Part shown: positions 23,385 to 34,218 of the stretch, piece by piece | How the letters are laid out: every line of letters begins with the position of its first letter | Numbering within the stretch: the stretch's first letter is position 1 | DNA from: Rheum nobile | Taxonomy: Eukaryota; Streptophyta; Magnoliopsida; Caryophyllales; Polygonaceae | Direction: 5' to 3' | Length of the DNA: 64,000 nt | Assembly: GCA_027886185.1 (NCBI GenBank) | Contig: WOAB01000040.1 | Coordinates: forward strand, 9,610,001-9,674,000 | Notes under the pieces: model-generated | Told to the model about the DNA's origin: nothing | Seen by the model: the letters and a program-made list of their open reading frames with translations, nothing else | Database searches by the model: none | Made by a program: the position numbers and the translations under genes

Positions 23385-25166
23385 ATGGTCGACACTCATA
23401 GTACTGACTCTCCTCTAGCTGCTTTTGATCGAGAAATTGATAGATCTTTCCGTGCGAACCTACGCGATCAAGGAGAAGAAGAAGCCGAGGTTAAGACAGT
23501 TAAGACCGTTGAGCCAGTTGACATCCCTCCTGCTGCAATGGCCGAAACTCTAAGAGAGCTTACTGAACCAAACATTGGGGCACAACCCCCCTTGGCTGTC
23601 ATCATTCCTGCACTTGACGTAGGGGTGAACTTTGAGCTGAAATCTGGTGTTGTTGCTTATCTCCCGAAATTCCATGGTTTGAGTGGAGAGGACCCGATAT
23701 CTCATCTGGGTAAATTCCACAATGTCTGCATGACTATGAAGCCAAGGAATGTGACGGAGGATCAAATCAAGATGAGAGCCTTTGGTTTTTCTTTGCTAGA
23801 CTCTGCTAGCGACTGGTATTATCACTTTCCGCCACGGACCATAGATACCTGGACTAAACTGCACAAGGCGTTTCTTGACAAGTACTTCCCAACAAACAAG
23901 GTGAATGCTTTGAAAAAGGCAATTGCTAACATTGAGCAGGGTGTTGATGAGACGCTATATGACTATCTTGAGCGGTACAAGAGGCTTTGCTCTAGTTGCC
24001 CGTTCCACGGATACGCCAAACAGGATCTTGTTCTATACTTACACAATGGCCTGCTCGGTCAAGAGAGAAGAATGGTTGACGCTGCATGCGGTGGGAGCAT
24101 ACTCAATCTGACACCGGACGCAGCCATGGAAAGATTTCAGGAGATGAGTGAGAGTACCAGGAGCTTTGGTAAGACGTACCAGAGAAAGGCAGTCAATGCT
24201 GTGACTCCTGTAGGACCTAGCCCTGTGCTGAATGAGTTAGCTGAGTTGAAGGAGATGGTGAAGAGAATGGCGAACCAAAACACTCCTCAACAAGTCAAAG
24301 CATGTGGGATTTGCTGTGATCAATTCCACCCTACTGATATTTGTCCTCAGCTGCAAGAGGAAGGTATTGCTGAAGTGAATGCTGTAGGAGGTTACAGACC
24401 CCCTAGACCGCAGTTTGGTGGATAATCCAACTACAATCCGAGAGGGCGTGACCACCCAGGCTTCCGGTGGAGCGACCCACAAGGTGGTCAACAGCCGGCA
24501 CAATAGCAATACCAGCAGAGAGCCCCATACCAACAGAGGCCTCTAGACCAAAACTCTAGTGCTACTACTGAAGAGTTGCTAAAGACCTTGACTCAGCACT
24601 TCGCCACTCATGTGCAGACTACTGAGTCAAGCATAAAGAATATGGAGAGGCAGATTAGCCAACTGGCTGATGTTGTGACCAAGATTGACCAAAGGACATC
24701 TAATTCCTTGCCATCTCAGACCACAGTGAATCCAAGGGAAAATGTGAGTGCCATCACCCTCAGAAGTGGTAAGCAACTGGTCGTTCCTCCTATTGCTGGA
24801 AAGGAGAGCGAATTTGAGATGGAGAATATCGGTCACCGCCCCGCGGTGGACTCCAACGTGACCCGGCGGCGAGTTGGATCTGAGGCCAGTGAATAGGCAT
24901 GCATGTCACCGCCCCGCGGCGACACTGACCGCAACCCGGTGGCAAGCCTCAGTAATCCCACTGCGACCTCACCGCCCCACGGCAATGACCACCGCCCCAC
25001 GGTGAGACTACCGCGACCCGGCCTCTAAAATCCAAGCGCCACCGAAGAGGTTTGCGTTGATAATTATGTTCGTCCGGTTTTTCCCCCTCTCGGTTCCGAG
25101 AAGCCACCAGCACCTTTTCCCGAGGCGATAAAAGCTAGAAGGGTCGCCGACAACGACGTTAATTAA
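23385..25166 (+). pseudogene. E3 gag remnant
   Basis: Start is the ATG at 23385 (frame 3). The Gag core has NFELKSGVVAYLPKFHG, MRAFGFSLLDSASDWYY, CSSCPFHGYAKQDL and AACGGSILN, all alignable with E2. A zinc knuckle of form CGICCDQFHPTDIC follows. TAA at 24423, TAG at 24505 and TAG at 24894 interrupt the frame. The NPRENVSAITLRSGKQL junction motif is present, then GC-rich module sequence in frame. The frame reaches PPAPFPEAIK and then stops (TAA near 25164) where E2 continues into protease, so the protease is missing altogether. Confidence 0.9.
24833..25024. repeat. GC-rich modules inside E3 gag frame
   Basis: At least seven CACCGC or CCGCGACCCGG-type modules in 190 bp, overlapping the linker between NPREN and the lost protease. 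This is the same place as the modules in E2. Confidence 0.75.
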
Positions 25167-25297
25167 GGAGCTGTCCGGGAGGCAACCCGAGGTAGTTTTC
25201 CTTAATTTTTCTTTTCTCCTAGATTAATTCTGTAATTCCTTTTGCTTTATTTCGTTTGCCTGTCACTAACATTTCAGGTACGAAAGTAAATGGAGAG

Positions 25298-25610
25298 GAG
25301 ACGGTGCTCCCGGTTACCTCACCGCGACCCGGTGACAAGTCCGCCGCCCCGCGGTGGATGTCTGGTATATTTCCTACCAACCCCTCTTATTCTTGGTCCG
25401 AATCTAGCCTCCAATTACATTAACCTTGAGTTTCTTTGCCCAATTTGGAGTTTAGCCTCACAAAAGAGCCAAACACAAACCTCGCCGCCTCGCGTCGCCC
25501 ACCACCGCGTCGCCTGCCACCGCCCCGCGGCGACCCCCACCGCGACCCGGCATGAAGTCCCAGTTACCCCACCGCGACCCGGCGGCACATCCACCGCCCC
25601 ACGGCGAGAC
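25298..25610. repeat. GC-rich modules before E3 ORF2
   Basis: Two clusters of CCGCCCCGCGG and CCGCGACCCGG modules in the leader of ORF2. An upstream open frame from 25290 is in phase with ORF2, but its sequence is module-derived, so the ATG at 25689 is preferred as start. Confidence 0.65.
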
Positions 25611-25688
25611 TACCAGGCTGTGTGTTTTTCGCTCGTTTGTAAATCCTCTTTGGTCGACCTTTGTTTTGAGCATCTCAATTCATTACTT

Positions 25689-26924
25689 ATGGCACCTAGA
25701 GGTAGGAAGCAGGTCTCTACGAGGGATGAGAATGAGGTGTATAACGTTGTGAAGGAGAGGAAGGTGTTGGCTACTAAGTTCTTTGACAAGCCAACGTTGA
25801 TTGAGTTTGGTATGTTGGAGTGTGTATCTCTTTGTTTAGCAGAGTGTGGCCTGGGGACCTTCCTGAACAAGTCCGTTGATGCTTACCCCGAGCTATACTA
25901 CCAGTTCATCGCCTCTGTTAAGAGGTATTCTGATGGTTCCGCCGACAAGAGGTTGACGAAGATCACGTTCACGTAGAACGGTCGTGAGTATGCTTTGTCT
26001 ACTGAGGAGATTCGTGGTGCCTTGGGCATTACAAAGGAACCGTCTGATGGGTGGTCTGGTGGTCTGATTGAGACGGATATGATGGAGTTTTGGGAGGCTG
26101 CCACGCATAGGAAGTTCAAGAAGGGCCAGGAGGTGAATTCGAAGTTGGTGAACCCTTGCTTAAGGTTGATCCACAAGGTTTTGATGAGAGATTTATTTGG
26201 CCATGATGATGATGGTAAGGTCCCTCTGAAGGACTTCCAATGGTTTTTGAGCATCTTGTCTATTGTTACGTACACCCCGTGTTGGGCTAGTCTTTTTCTG
26301 AGTTCCTTGAAGAGAATTCGTGATGGTGAGCCACATGATATTTATGGGGGTGGTTTGATCACCCTTCTTTGTGCTGAGATTATTGCCACCGATCGTATTC
26401 CTTGGCCTGTCACTCATGCGGTGTATGACATGGCGCACATGAGAGTGTGCTCGATGCTGAAGCCATTGGGCAGGGATGGTGATTTAGTTTGGTCTTCATA
26501 CGATGGTCATTTTCTGATTCTTCCTCGGGTTTTCACTTATTCCCCTTCATTTGCGGGATGGTGGATTCCCAGTGATAGCAAAGTTATGGCTGATGCTACC
26601 CCTGTTGCTGCTCCTTCGGATCCGTTTGGAGAGGGCACTAGTGCTGTTGCTGCTGACTCTGTGGGTGAGGATGCTCCTCTGCCTACCCAATTTGATGCGC
26701 CTTCATCTTCTTATGGTCCTGCCACACCTGGGCAGGAGTTGTACGCAAGATTTGATGCATTCTCGGTGTAGCAGACTCACTGGAACACCCGAGTAGAGAC
26801 CGGTCTGCAGACTTGGCAGACCTAGTTCCGTGCTGATGTAGATGAGCGTCTGGATGCTATGGACGCTCATATGAGGGACTACTTTGGGAGGTTCCCACCA
26901 CCACCACCATCCGACCCACAGTGA
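25689..26924 (+). pseudogene. E3 ORF2, plant transposon protein of Athila-type
   Basis: A frame of about 410 codons from ATG at 25689 to TGA at 26922, with TAG codons at 25974, 26769 and about 26823. The start is basic (MAPRGRKQ). The centre has a region reminiscent of the plant-specific domain found in Athila ORFs and annotated as putative plant transposon protein. Its cues are the EEIRGALGI motif, the charged WEAATHRKFKKGQ stretch and the DIYGGGLITLLCAEI segment. The end is acidic and Pro/Ser-rich with a run of Pro. The function of this family is unknown. It replaces the usual pol region in this element. Confidence 0.65.
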
Positions 26925-27596
26925 GTTTATTTCTCCTTCCCCTATTTCATTTGTTGTTCTCTTCTCTACATTGAAGACAATGTTCGGTTTAAGTATAGGG
27001 GAGAGATTTAGACTGTACTGTCTATCTAGCTAGTGTACATAGCTTTGTTTTCTGTAATTTTCATTCAAGTATTCTTAAAAAAAAAAAAAAAAAAAATCGA
27101 AACAGCCATAAATATGAGAAAAGGCAATCAAAATCCTGGGATGAGCTGAAAACCCGAAAGGGCGCTTCAGGTAAAAAGAAGGTAGTCCGACTGGTATAGA
27201 CCAGTGCAAAAATGGACTGGAGTGATGCAAGTATTTGTGAGATATCTAGCAAAATGAAATGAGTGGCTAGGTGAAAACCCGAGAGGGCGCCTGGGCAAAA
27301 TGAGCATAAAGAAAAAAAAAGTGATTTTAGGATTATTCTGGAGGTCGGCGTCATAAGAAGGGGAGTCATAAGGAGGACTCGGGTAGGCCACTCTGAAGCG
27401 ATAAGGAGCTAGATTGGAGTTAGGATTAGAATAATATTTGCATCACTTGTTTTGGTTGTCTGGAGCTGATGGTTGAGATGTTGTAGTTGCTGGTGTCATA
27501 TTTTCTTGTACTTCCTGAGGCCTTGGTGTTTGATTGAGGGAGTAGGTTTATCATTAGCTTACTCGGGACGAGTAAAGGTCTAAGTATGGGGGAATT
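26925..27596 (+). other. E3 3' non-coding domain with two polypurine tracts and two hairpins
   Basis: Order: a CATTG/CAATG hairpin at 26969-26982, an internal polypurine tract 26991-27005, a run of 21 A (27077-27097), nested hairpins at 27147-27171 and 27265-27296, and a terminal tract TAAGTATGGGGGAATT at 27581-27596. The two hairpins match E2 in order, and the spacing is near 95 bp in both elements. No coding signal. Confidence 0.75.
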
Positions 27597-28957
27597 TGAT
27601 AGGTGTCATTTAATGCACCTTTACTAGCAATTATTAGCATTATTTGAAGGAGTTTATTATCAGATTTGAGGCTAAGTCTGTAATCCAGAAGATGTGGAGG
27701 GAATTGAAGATATCCAGGGATTTGCAGCTTAGATGGAGATGATGAAGATGGATGAGGATCCGCTTGAAGACTAATTGGAGAAGGCTACCAACACTTGGTA
27801 GTATAGAGGAGCGGAAGAGAAGAAGAAGAGTTGAAGAAAGGAGTGGGCGAACTGTCACCGCCCCGCGCCAGAGCCACCGTGACCCGACGGTGGGTCTCAG
27901 AGAAGAGCTGGTCGCGCCAGAAGAAGCCACCGCCCCGCGTTGGATCTCACCGCCCCGCGGTGTGCACACGTAACGCCTCGCGTCCAGAAGATATTATTTC
28001 CTTATTTTGCATTTTCGGATTTCCTTTTTATTATTTTATTTCCTTTACTACTTTCGTTAGGTTAAACTTATTTCCTAAGCCTATTTAATACCTCTTTCTA
28101 GGTTAAGAGGCAGACACTTTATATTTTACTTTACATCAAACTTTTAGCATCGTTGTTTTTTCTTTCTCATTAGGGTTTCATTTGCATCTGAATGGAGCAC
28201 TAATTTCCCTTTGTTCTACTAGACGTTTGAAGCAATACAGTTGATGTGTTTGTGAGATTTCTATTCCTTGTTCCTATTCTTATATGTGTTGGTTTGATTC
28301 TCTTGGTTATATTGAATATTGATTCATTGTTATTCTTCATAGCCTGATCAACTAGGTTGAGTAATATTTATCAATTGCTAGGGTTTGCATATAGTGAAAT
28401 ACGAGTGCATATCTAGTAGCATACATGATTGTTGCATATAGTGGAATACGAGTGCGCAATTGTGAGTTAGAATCATTTGCATGTTAACTAGTAAGGTTTT
28501 CTTCTATTTGCATGTATCCTATATCCTTGTGTGCATTGCTATTGCTTTATTAGTGGTAAGGTTTTCTTCCATTGATATTGTAGTAAGTACTATCAACAAC
28601 TGTCTGAATTGGTAGTTAATCAAGATTAGGGTGGGAACAACCATAAGAATAGTGAAAGAACTTGGATTTAATAGATTTTTGTGATCAAATTACATCTCTG
28701 TATTGTGGATCTCGTTCTAGTGGAACTACTTTCCCCAATCATATTCTCAAATCAACTAAACTTGTTTACTTTGCTCTTCTTGATAACCAAAACCCCCTTT
28801 CCTTGTTACTTGTTAATCATAATTGCATACTTCATCAGATCTTCCCTGTGGGTTCGACCCTTACTTGCTTGCTATACATCTGTTTAGTAGGTTGTTAGGA
28901 CTTTTACTTTGACTAGGTCATTCAACGATATTTGCATTTCATATTTCGGCCACGTCA
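27597..28957 (+). repeat. E3 3' LTR
   Basis: 1361 bp, starts TGATAGG and ends CACGTCA. GC-rich modules at 27853-27985 include one extra copy relative to the 5' LTR, which accounts for the 19-bp length difference. Confidence 0.95.
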
Positions 28958-28962
28958 CCGAC

Positions 28963-29299
28963 CGTAGTTCCCTCTATTTCCGACGGTAACGTCCTGAGGT
29001 GCATGGTCCACTGGCTCCTCAAATTTAGGAATAACCTGAGGAACTGGAACACCTTGAGCTTGCGGTACAACGGGCCGAACCATCTCGGTGACCGCCTACA
29101 TAACAATCCCACGAATGGCCTCTATGGCCGATGCATCGAAGACAACCTGAGGGTTAGCCTGAACATGGCTTTTGCCTGCGGGGTTATTGTGAGAGTCCGA
29201 TTCGCTCTCATCCCCTTGATTAGCGGCACTTCTCAGGTTCAATCTTGGGTTGTTACTTGGCCCAGCACCAGCATGGGTTGTGTTTCTTGTGTTCACCAT
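28963..29299 (-). pseudogene. Tekay gag, N-terminal part
   Basis: Starts at the ATG at 29299 (MVNTRNTTHAGAG) and runs to the E3 insertion site. A TAG at about 29096 interrupts it. The N-terminal MVNTR start is common in plant chromovirus Gag. Confidence 0.85.
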
Positions 29300-29535
29300 C
29301 TGTTTGCCGGTCAATTATTAAAGTACTCCAAAAATTAATATAAACATTTAAAGACGCAAAATAGATGTAATTGATTCGGAGTGGAATAAACTGGCAAACT
29401 TTATTGATAGAAAAACTGAAACCACGTTTTATAATTTTTACAATAACCTTCCTAAGCGACAAGACAAAACTGTTATGAGGCTAATGCTCTAAAACAACAA
29501 AAACAAAACAACGAGAAAAGGGTCACTAAGACATG
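29300..29535 (-). other. Spacer between ORF0 and gag in the Tekay element
   Basis: No coding signal seen in this AT-rich stretch. Confidence 0.5.
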
Positions 29536-30582
29536 CTACTGTGCCCCTCGAGGTGCCTTGAAGAGATTCATGTACTCATCAGACCTACGATACCTCTTCG
29601 GAGGTGATTTGTCCTCGGATTCCGGAGCCGGTCTTCTCGAACTACTAGGACCCGGAACACTTGTCTCCTCCCTGGGCACGCTTGGCCCTTCTCTAGGCAC
29701 AGGTGGATAACAAAACCGATCCAGGAACCCTGAGAGAAAATCCGCCATATTTAGCACATAGTACGGGTTGATCAGTTGCCTTGCTTGCCTAAGGTCATCC
29801 TGAAGCTCGCGGACGTCATCCAGCATGAGAGAGAGACTGGACTCAGCATCGTAAGCCCGCTCCTCCATAGCGTACAGTGATTCCGTCCATTCCTCCATGT
29901 GCTCAACTAGCACTCGGAGTCTGACCCTTGCCTGTTGGGCAGGAACGTCCACAGAAGACACAAACGATCCCCACGGTCTCGCTTGTCTACGGGCTTGTTC
30001 CGTCATTTCATCCACTTGGCGACGAGCCCTGGAGGAAGCCATCTCACTCTGATTGTGCACATGACGAGACGCAGGGCTCATCACCGGCTATCCGGGTGCG
30101 TGGACAGGATGCGGACCCACTGGCGCATCCAATGGCTCGTACTCCACCCTGTCGACACCGGACACCCCAAGAGCCTCCCAAGAAGCAGGGGACAAAAGTG
30201 CGTACTCCTGAAATGGTGGAATCTCTGGGTTAGGGAAGATGAACTGCATCCCCAGATCTTCACCATCCACAAGCAGGTGCTCCAGACTCAAATCATCATC
30301 GTACTCCTCGAGGTCCTCCTCGGGGTCCTCTTTTGGGTCTTCCTCAGGATCCTCCTCGGGATCCTCCTCGGGCTCCTCTTTGAGGTCTTCATCGGGATCC
30401 TCCATCTTGTCAGATATGAGAACCACCGACTCCTCGAGGACGGTCTCCTCCTCCTCTTGAGGACTAACCCTCTCCCCGACTAGAGCACACTCTAGAAGAC
30501 TAGGGGACTCAAGCTCGGCCTTAGGTGGCGGAGCTACCTCAGTGTCCCTATTTCCCTTGAGTTACGATACGACAACACCCAT
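29536..30582 (-). pseudogene. Tekay extra 5' ORF (ORF0), unknown function
   Basis: A frame of about 350 codons between the PBS and gag, from ATG at 30582 to the stop at 29536. It has a TAA at codon 7 and a TAG at about 30085. The first third is very acidic with a tandem EEDPEEDPEEDPKEDPEED-like run. The second half is predicted coiled coil (VEHMEEWTESLYAMEERAYD) followed by a Pro/Ser-rich and basic tail (PPKRYRRSDEYMN). I recognise no family. An ORF here is not part of the standard Tekay gag-pol plan. It could be element-encoded or captured. Confidence 0.6.
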
Positions 30583-30821
30583 TGCTTGCGAGATGACGAG
30601 AGAGAATTAGGACTTTCTATATTAGACAGAAGAAGAAGGCACGACTAGAACGGCAGAGGTTTCAAAATATAAAAAAATTTCTCAACGATATAAATTCGTT
30701 TAAACCTTGATTCGACTTTTTGAAATACCCAATTAATTTCTTTACCATAAAACGAAGATCAGTTTACAAAATTTTGTCTTAAGTAAAACGATTTGAAAAC
30801 CTAAATCATTTTAAAAACTTT

Positions 30822-30835
30822 TGGCTCTGATACCA
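30822..30835 (-). other. Tekay primer binding site
   Basis: TGGTATCAGAGCCA on the minus strand just inside the 5' LTR, complementary to the 3' end of initiator tRNA-Met. The 240 bp between it and ORF0 show nothing else. Confidence 0.9.
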
Positions 30836-30839
30836 AATC

Positions 30840-33109
30840 TATAACACCCCTAAAATACCTTTGGAAATATTACCGCCAGTGACCTCAGAATACACACTCG
30901 GGGTCACCCAAGGCTTATCGTTTTTATAACAAATAATATAATGTTGTAAACTTTATTAAATAACATTTGAATTACCCAAATAACATTCAAACCGATGTCA
31001 TGGTTTACATCTGATAACAAAACCAAATACAAAAATGTTTATTACAGCGGAAGTCTTTGAAATAAATAAACGCCATAAAAGGGTTTGAACTGAGCGATCT
31101 CACGCTTAGGATCTTCAACCTTAGGGAAACCACTTAAAACGTCAATTGCCTTCAAAGTCTGGATCTGGCCTTCACGGATGAGGGAGTTTACCTGATGTGC
31201 CGTATGAGACGGATGACACCAGCCAACCATGCAAGGAAAAAAAACCGCTTGGTTAGTCTAATGAAAGACTCTGCAAGGGTACAAATAAAAAGGTTCTAAG
31301 TAGTCATATCAAGTTACAACCATCGCTTCTCGAATAATAGCCGATAAACGATAGTGAACTTCAACACTTCTACGGAAACACGAGAAAAGGCATGATCAAG
31401 AGAAGACTCCAAAGGAAGTGAGTCTTATGGGAACCGTATAAAGAGAAGACTCCAAAGGAAAAGAGTCTTATGGGAAACGTATGACAATTGTTTGGGAACG
31501 TTAAGTTTTGACACAAGTTTAAAACACGACCTTGATTATTTGGGTCCACGACCAACCTCACTGCGCAATGCGAATCTAGATTGGAAAGAAGACTTACTCT
31601 AACAAGAGTCCGGTCGGTTTCCACGTTGTATTCCTCGCCCGAGGGTATATTTATTATGTGCATAACAACACTTATCTTCTTTAATTCCAAAACATACATT
31701 CACGTTACAGCTTTTAGTTCAGATCATCTCGATACGAGAGATATTTTGGGAATGAATCCCGATTGTTGGCACCAACTGAGTGCACCTACCCTGAATAAGT
31801 GTACGGTCATGACCAAAAGTACTAGGGCAAAATCCTCCTAATACCAGTTATCAAGAAACGACAAGACCTCGCAAGGTACATAGCATTCCTACGAATACTC
31901 GTTCTAACTACACATGAGTTCACACATAAATCCACACCAAAATCCATTATGGTAATATCATGAAGAACTATATAATAGCATTATTTCTAGCAATATATAC
32001 AACCTATTATAGATTCATATTTAAACACATTGTTTTATCAAATCTGTTCCCAAACTTAAAACAACAATTTTATTCCATCTTAATTAACAATCAACTAATT
32101 GATAATCAAGGGGAAACATGGAATAATGAGCAAGAGCGAACCGACACTTGCCTTTAGTTTAGATGAACGAAGAGATCGGATTTGAGATCTAAAACTTGAA
32201 TCTGAGTACGGATTCCTACGACGACGATGAGTCATAAAATGGAACCCTAAGTTAGATACGATACGAAACGAAGATACGAAACGAAATGAAGCTACGAAAC
32301 AAAATGAAGGGAAAAAGGCCTGAGTCGCGGCCGTGGTTACCATGGCCGCGATCGCGCTTTGCTGGGCAAAGCCGCGGTCGCGATTAGCATAACCGCAGTC
32401 GCGGTAGATGGAGCCGCGGTCGTGGATCTCCATCCCGACACGAGGTTAGGCGGCTTCGAAGCCTTACCGACGACGATGACGAGGCTTGTTCTCCCCCACC
32501 GCGTATCACCACCACTCCAAGGCTTTACAAGGCTTCCAGCGACTTCCTCCGGTGACTACTAAAACTCCGGCGATGAACACCAACTCCGACGATAACGAAC
32601 TTAAATAGGAGAGAGAGATGGGAGCAGATGGATGATGGAGAAGAGCCACACCGAGCTCCTTTTATAGGCTCAGGGGAGAGGGAGTTTACCCCAGCCTGAC
32701 ACTCCAACCGATTCACATCCTTTGCGTTAGGAGCAGGAGGAGAAAGCCAGACGTCGACCTTCTGGAAGCTTGAGTAACACGACAATCCGAGAAGCCCGCG
32801 ATCGCGGTTTCAGAACCGTGATTGCGGTTTCAGAACCGCGATTGCGGTTTGCCCACAGGCAAAACCGCGCCCGCGGTTTCGAAACCGCGGTCGCGGCACT
32901 GTCGCGCTCGTGCTTTTGGGTCCTTGGTCGCGGTTCTTGCTCGAGGTCATGCTAAAACTTATTATTTTTAGTACTCCCTAAATACTTTAAGACCCAAAGT
33001 CTTATTAAACGTATATTATTACGTTCAAATGATTTTTACAGAGGTTACAGAAATTGCCCAACATGTCTTGCTTACAAAACGACAATTGGGACTTTTAGGG
33101 GTTATTACA
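30840..33109 (-). repeat. Tekay 5' LTR, complete
   Basis: 2270 bp with inverted ends TGTAATAACCCCTAA and TTAGGGGTGTTATA. TATA box CCTATAAAAGG at 32658-32668 on the minus strand. GC-rich module clusters at 32323-32430 and 32797-32942, the latter with one more 21-bp unit than the sister LTR. The right flank is aagga. Confidence 0.92.
32797..32942. repeat. GC-rich modules in Tekay 5' LTR
   Basis: Repeats of AACCGCGATTGCGGTTT type, spaced about 21 bp, then CCGCGGTCGCGG variants. The sister cluster at 17816-17942 has fewer units. Confidence 0.75.
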
Positions 33110-33698
33110 AAGGATCTCTTACTACTCATTACTTTTGAACCTAGTTAATGTAATTTTCTTATGGCTTTTTCTTGTGAACATTCTTTTCTTCGAACACAGA
33201 AGCAAGTCATGGTCGATATGGTTTCACAGTAGTTAATGGAATTTGTGTGGTTCGAATTGGTAGAAATGATATTTAGTCGAAAGTAGTTATTGTAATACAA
33301 TCTTGTCATGATTCCATATATATCCTGACTGGTTCAATGTGGACTAGTTTAGGTTAAATTGATATGACACACTTGTCATGATTCCATATATATCATGACA
33401 GGTTCAATATGGTTTTAAATAATCCTACCAATCAACATGAGTGGCATCTGAAAACCACATAGGAAATACATAACCAATCCTGTCATTCTCACTGACCGGT
33501 CCTGTCGTATTTAATATGGTTTGAAATTACGCGACATTCTCATAAAGTACTATATTATATAAAACGAAAATACATAACATGCTTCATAAAGAACTAGATT
33601 TACGTGACATTAGATAGTCCTTACACTAAAATGCATTCCAAAATACTTCTAAAGTACTAAATACTACGTGACATTAGATAGTCATTACACTAAAGTAC
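33110..33698. other. Unassigned AT-rich DNA with short repeats
   Basis: No coding signal. A roughly 25-bp unit beginning GTCATGATTCCATATATATC occurs twice (about 33306 and 33373). CGTGACATTAGATAGTC also occurs twice (about 33602 and 33666). Confidence 0.5.
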
Positions 33699-34127
33699 TT
33701 AATAAAATACTAAATATTGCATAAATACATCTCCTACGGAGGAGATGGATGAGGTTGGGAGGTCGCGTGGCTGAAGCACTTCGACGACCTCTCCGGTCAC
33801 GACATATATATTAATGAAAGACATTGTTCTACCAAGGGTGGCGGCGTCTCCACGGTTCTGCAAGGCCCTCAAGGTACGAGGGTCGTCGTGCGGGGGTACT
33901 ACTTCAAAGAAGTAGCAAGAGTCCCGTTCACAGTTGTTGAAATTATAAAGTTGGCTAATGAGCCACCAAATGTCTCTTACTCTTTCAGCCATCGGTGACC
34001 AGTTTTGGGTAATGCCACCCTCATAGAAGTGGGTGGAATATCTGGCCATTTGTCCCCTCGTAGGGACGATTCTCTCGCCGGTATGGACCGTGGTAAACAC
34101 CCTATGTTATGCCGGCTGTTCATCCAT
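33699..34127 (-). pseudogene. Unknown small ORF, one early stop
   Basis: A frame of about 140 codons from ATG at 34127, with TAA as codon 7, then open to the stop at 33699. The sequence is balanced and protein-like (MAERVRDIWWLISQLYNF, CYFFEVVPPHDDPRTLRAL) with no low complexity. I recognise no family, no signal peptide and no membrane segment. It lies beyond the 3' end of gene A on the same strand and could be a further gene of the same transposon or a relic exon. Confidence 0.4.
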
Positions 34128-34218
34128 GGGAAGGTAGGCAGAAGAGGGAAGGTGAGGTTGTGTAGATTAGGAAGATGTAGGACGAGTTGTGGATGAGAAA
34201 TGTGGCTAAGAAGGGGTC

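Larger units (their letters stand above)
21969..28957 (+). mobile_element. E3: Athila-like non-autonomous LTR element with gag remnant and a second ORF
   Basis: LTRs at 21969-23310 and 27597-28957, PBS at 23315 and a terminal polypurine tract at 27581-27596. The target duplication ccgac (21964-21968 and 28958-28962) is perfect. Removing the element and one copy of the duplication leaves the Tekay gag frame continuous. The interior has a Gag related to E2, no protease, no RT and no integrase, then a separate ORF. It is therefore non-autonomous. The 3' domain matches that of E2 in organisation. Confidence 0.95.
16460..33109 (-). mobile_element. Tekay-type chromovirus (Ty3/Gypsy), nested host of TAT-1 and E3
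   Basis: Minus-strand element. 5' LTR 30840-33109, PBS TGGTATCAGAGCC, extra ORF, gag, protease, RT, RNase H, partial integrase, chromodomain, polypurine tract and the retained part of the 3' LTR (16460-18111). The rest of that LTR must lie left of TAT-1, outside the window. E3 splits gag. The C-terminal chromodomain and the LTR size of 2.27 kb fit the Tekay/Del chromoviruses. Nonsense codons, a frameshift in RT and loss of the integrase core make it inactive. Confidence 0.9.

Noticed and set aside
27077..27097. Run of 21 A as the poly(A) tail of a retrocopied mRNA carrying ORF2
   Set aside because: The sequence after the run aligns with the E2 3' domain, so the run is an expansion within a conserved region and not an insertion end.
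29935..30483. + strand frame of about 180 codons
   Set aside because: Antisense of the Tekay extra ORF, opened by the tandem Glu-Asp-Pro repeats.
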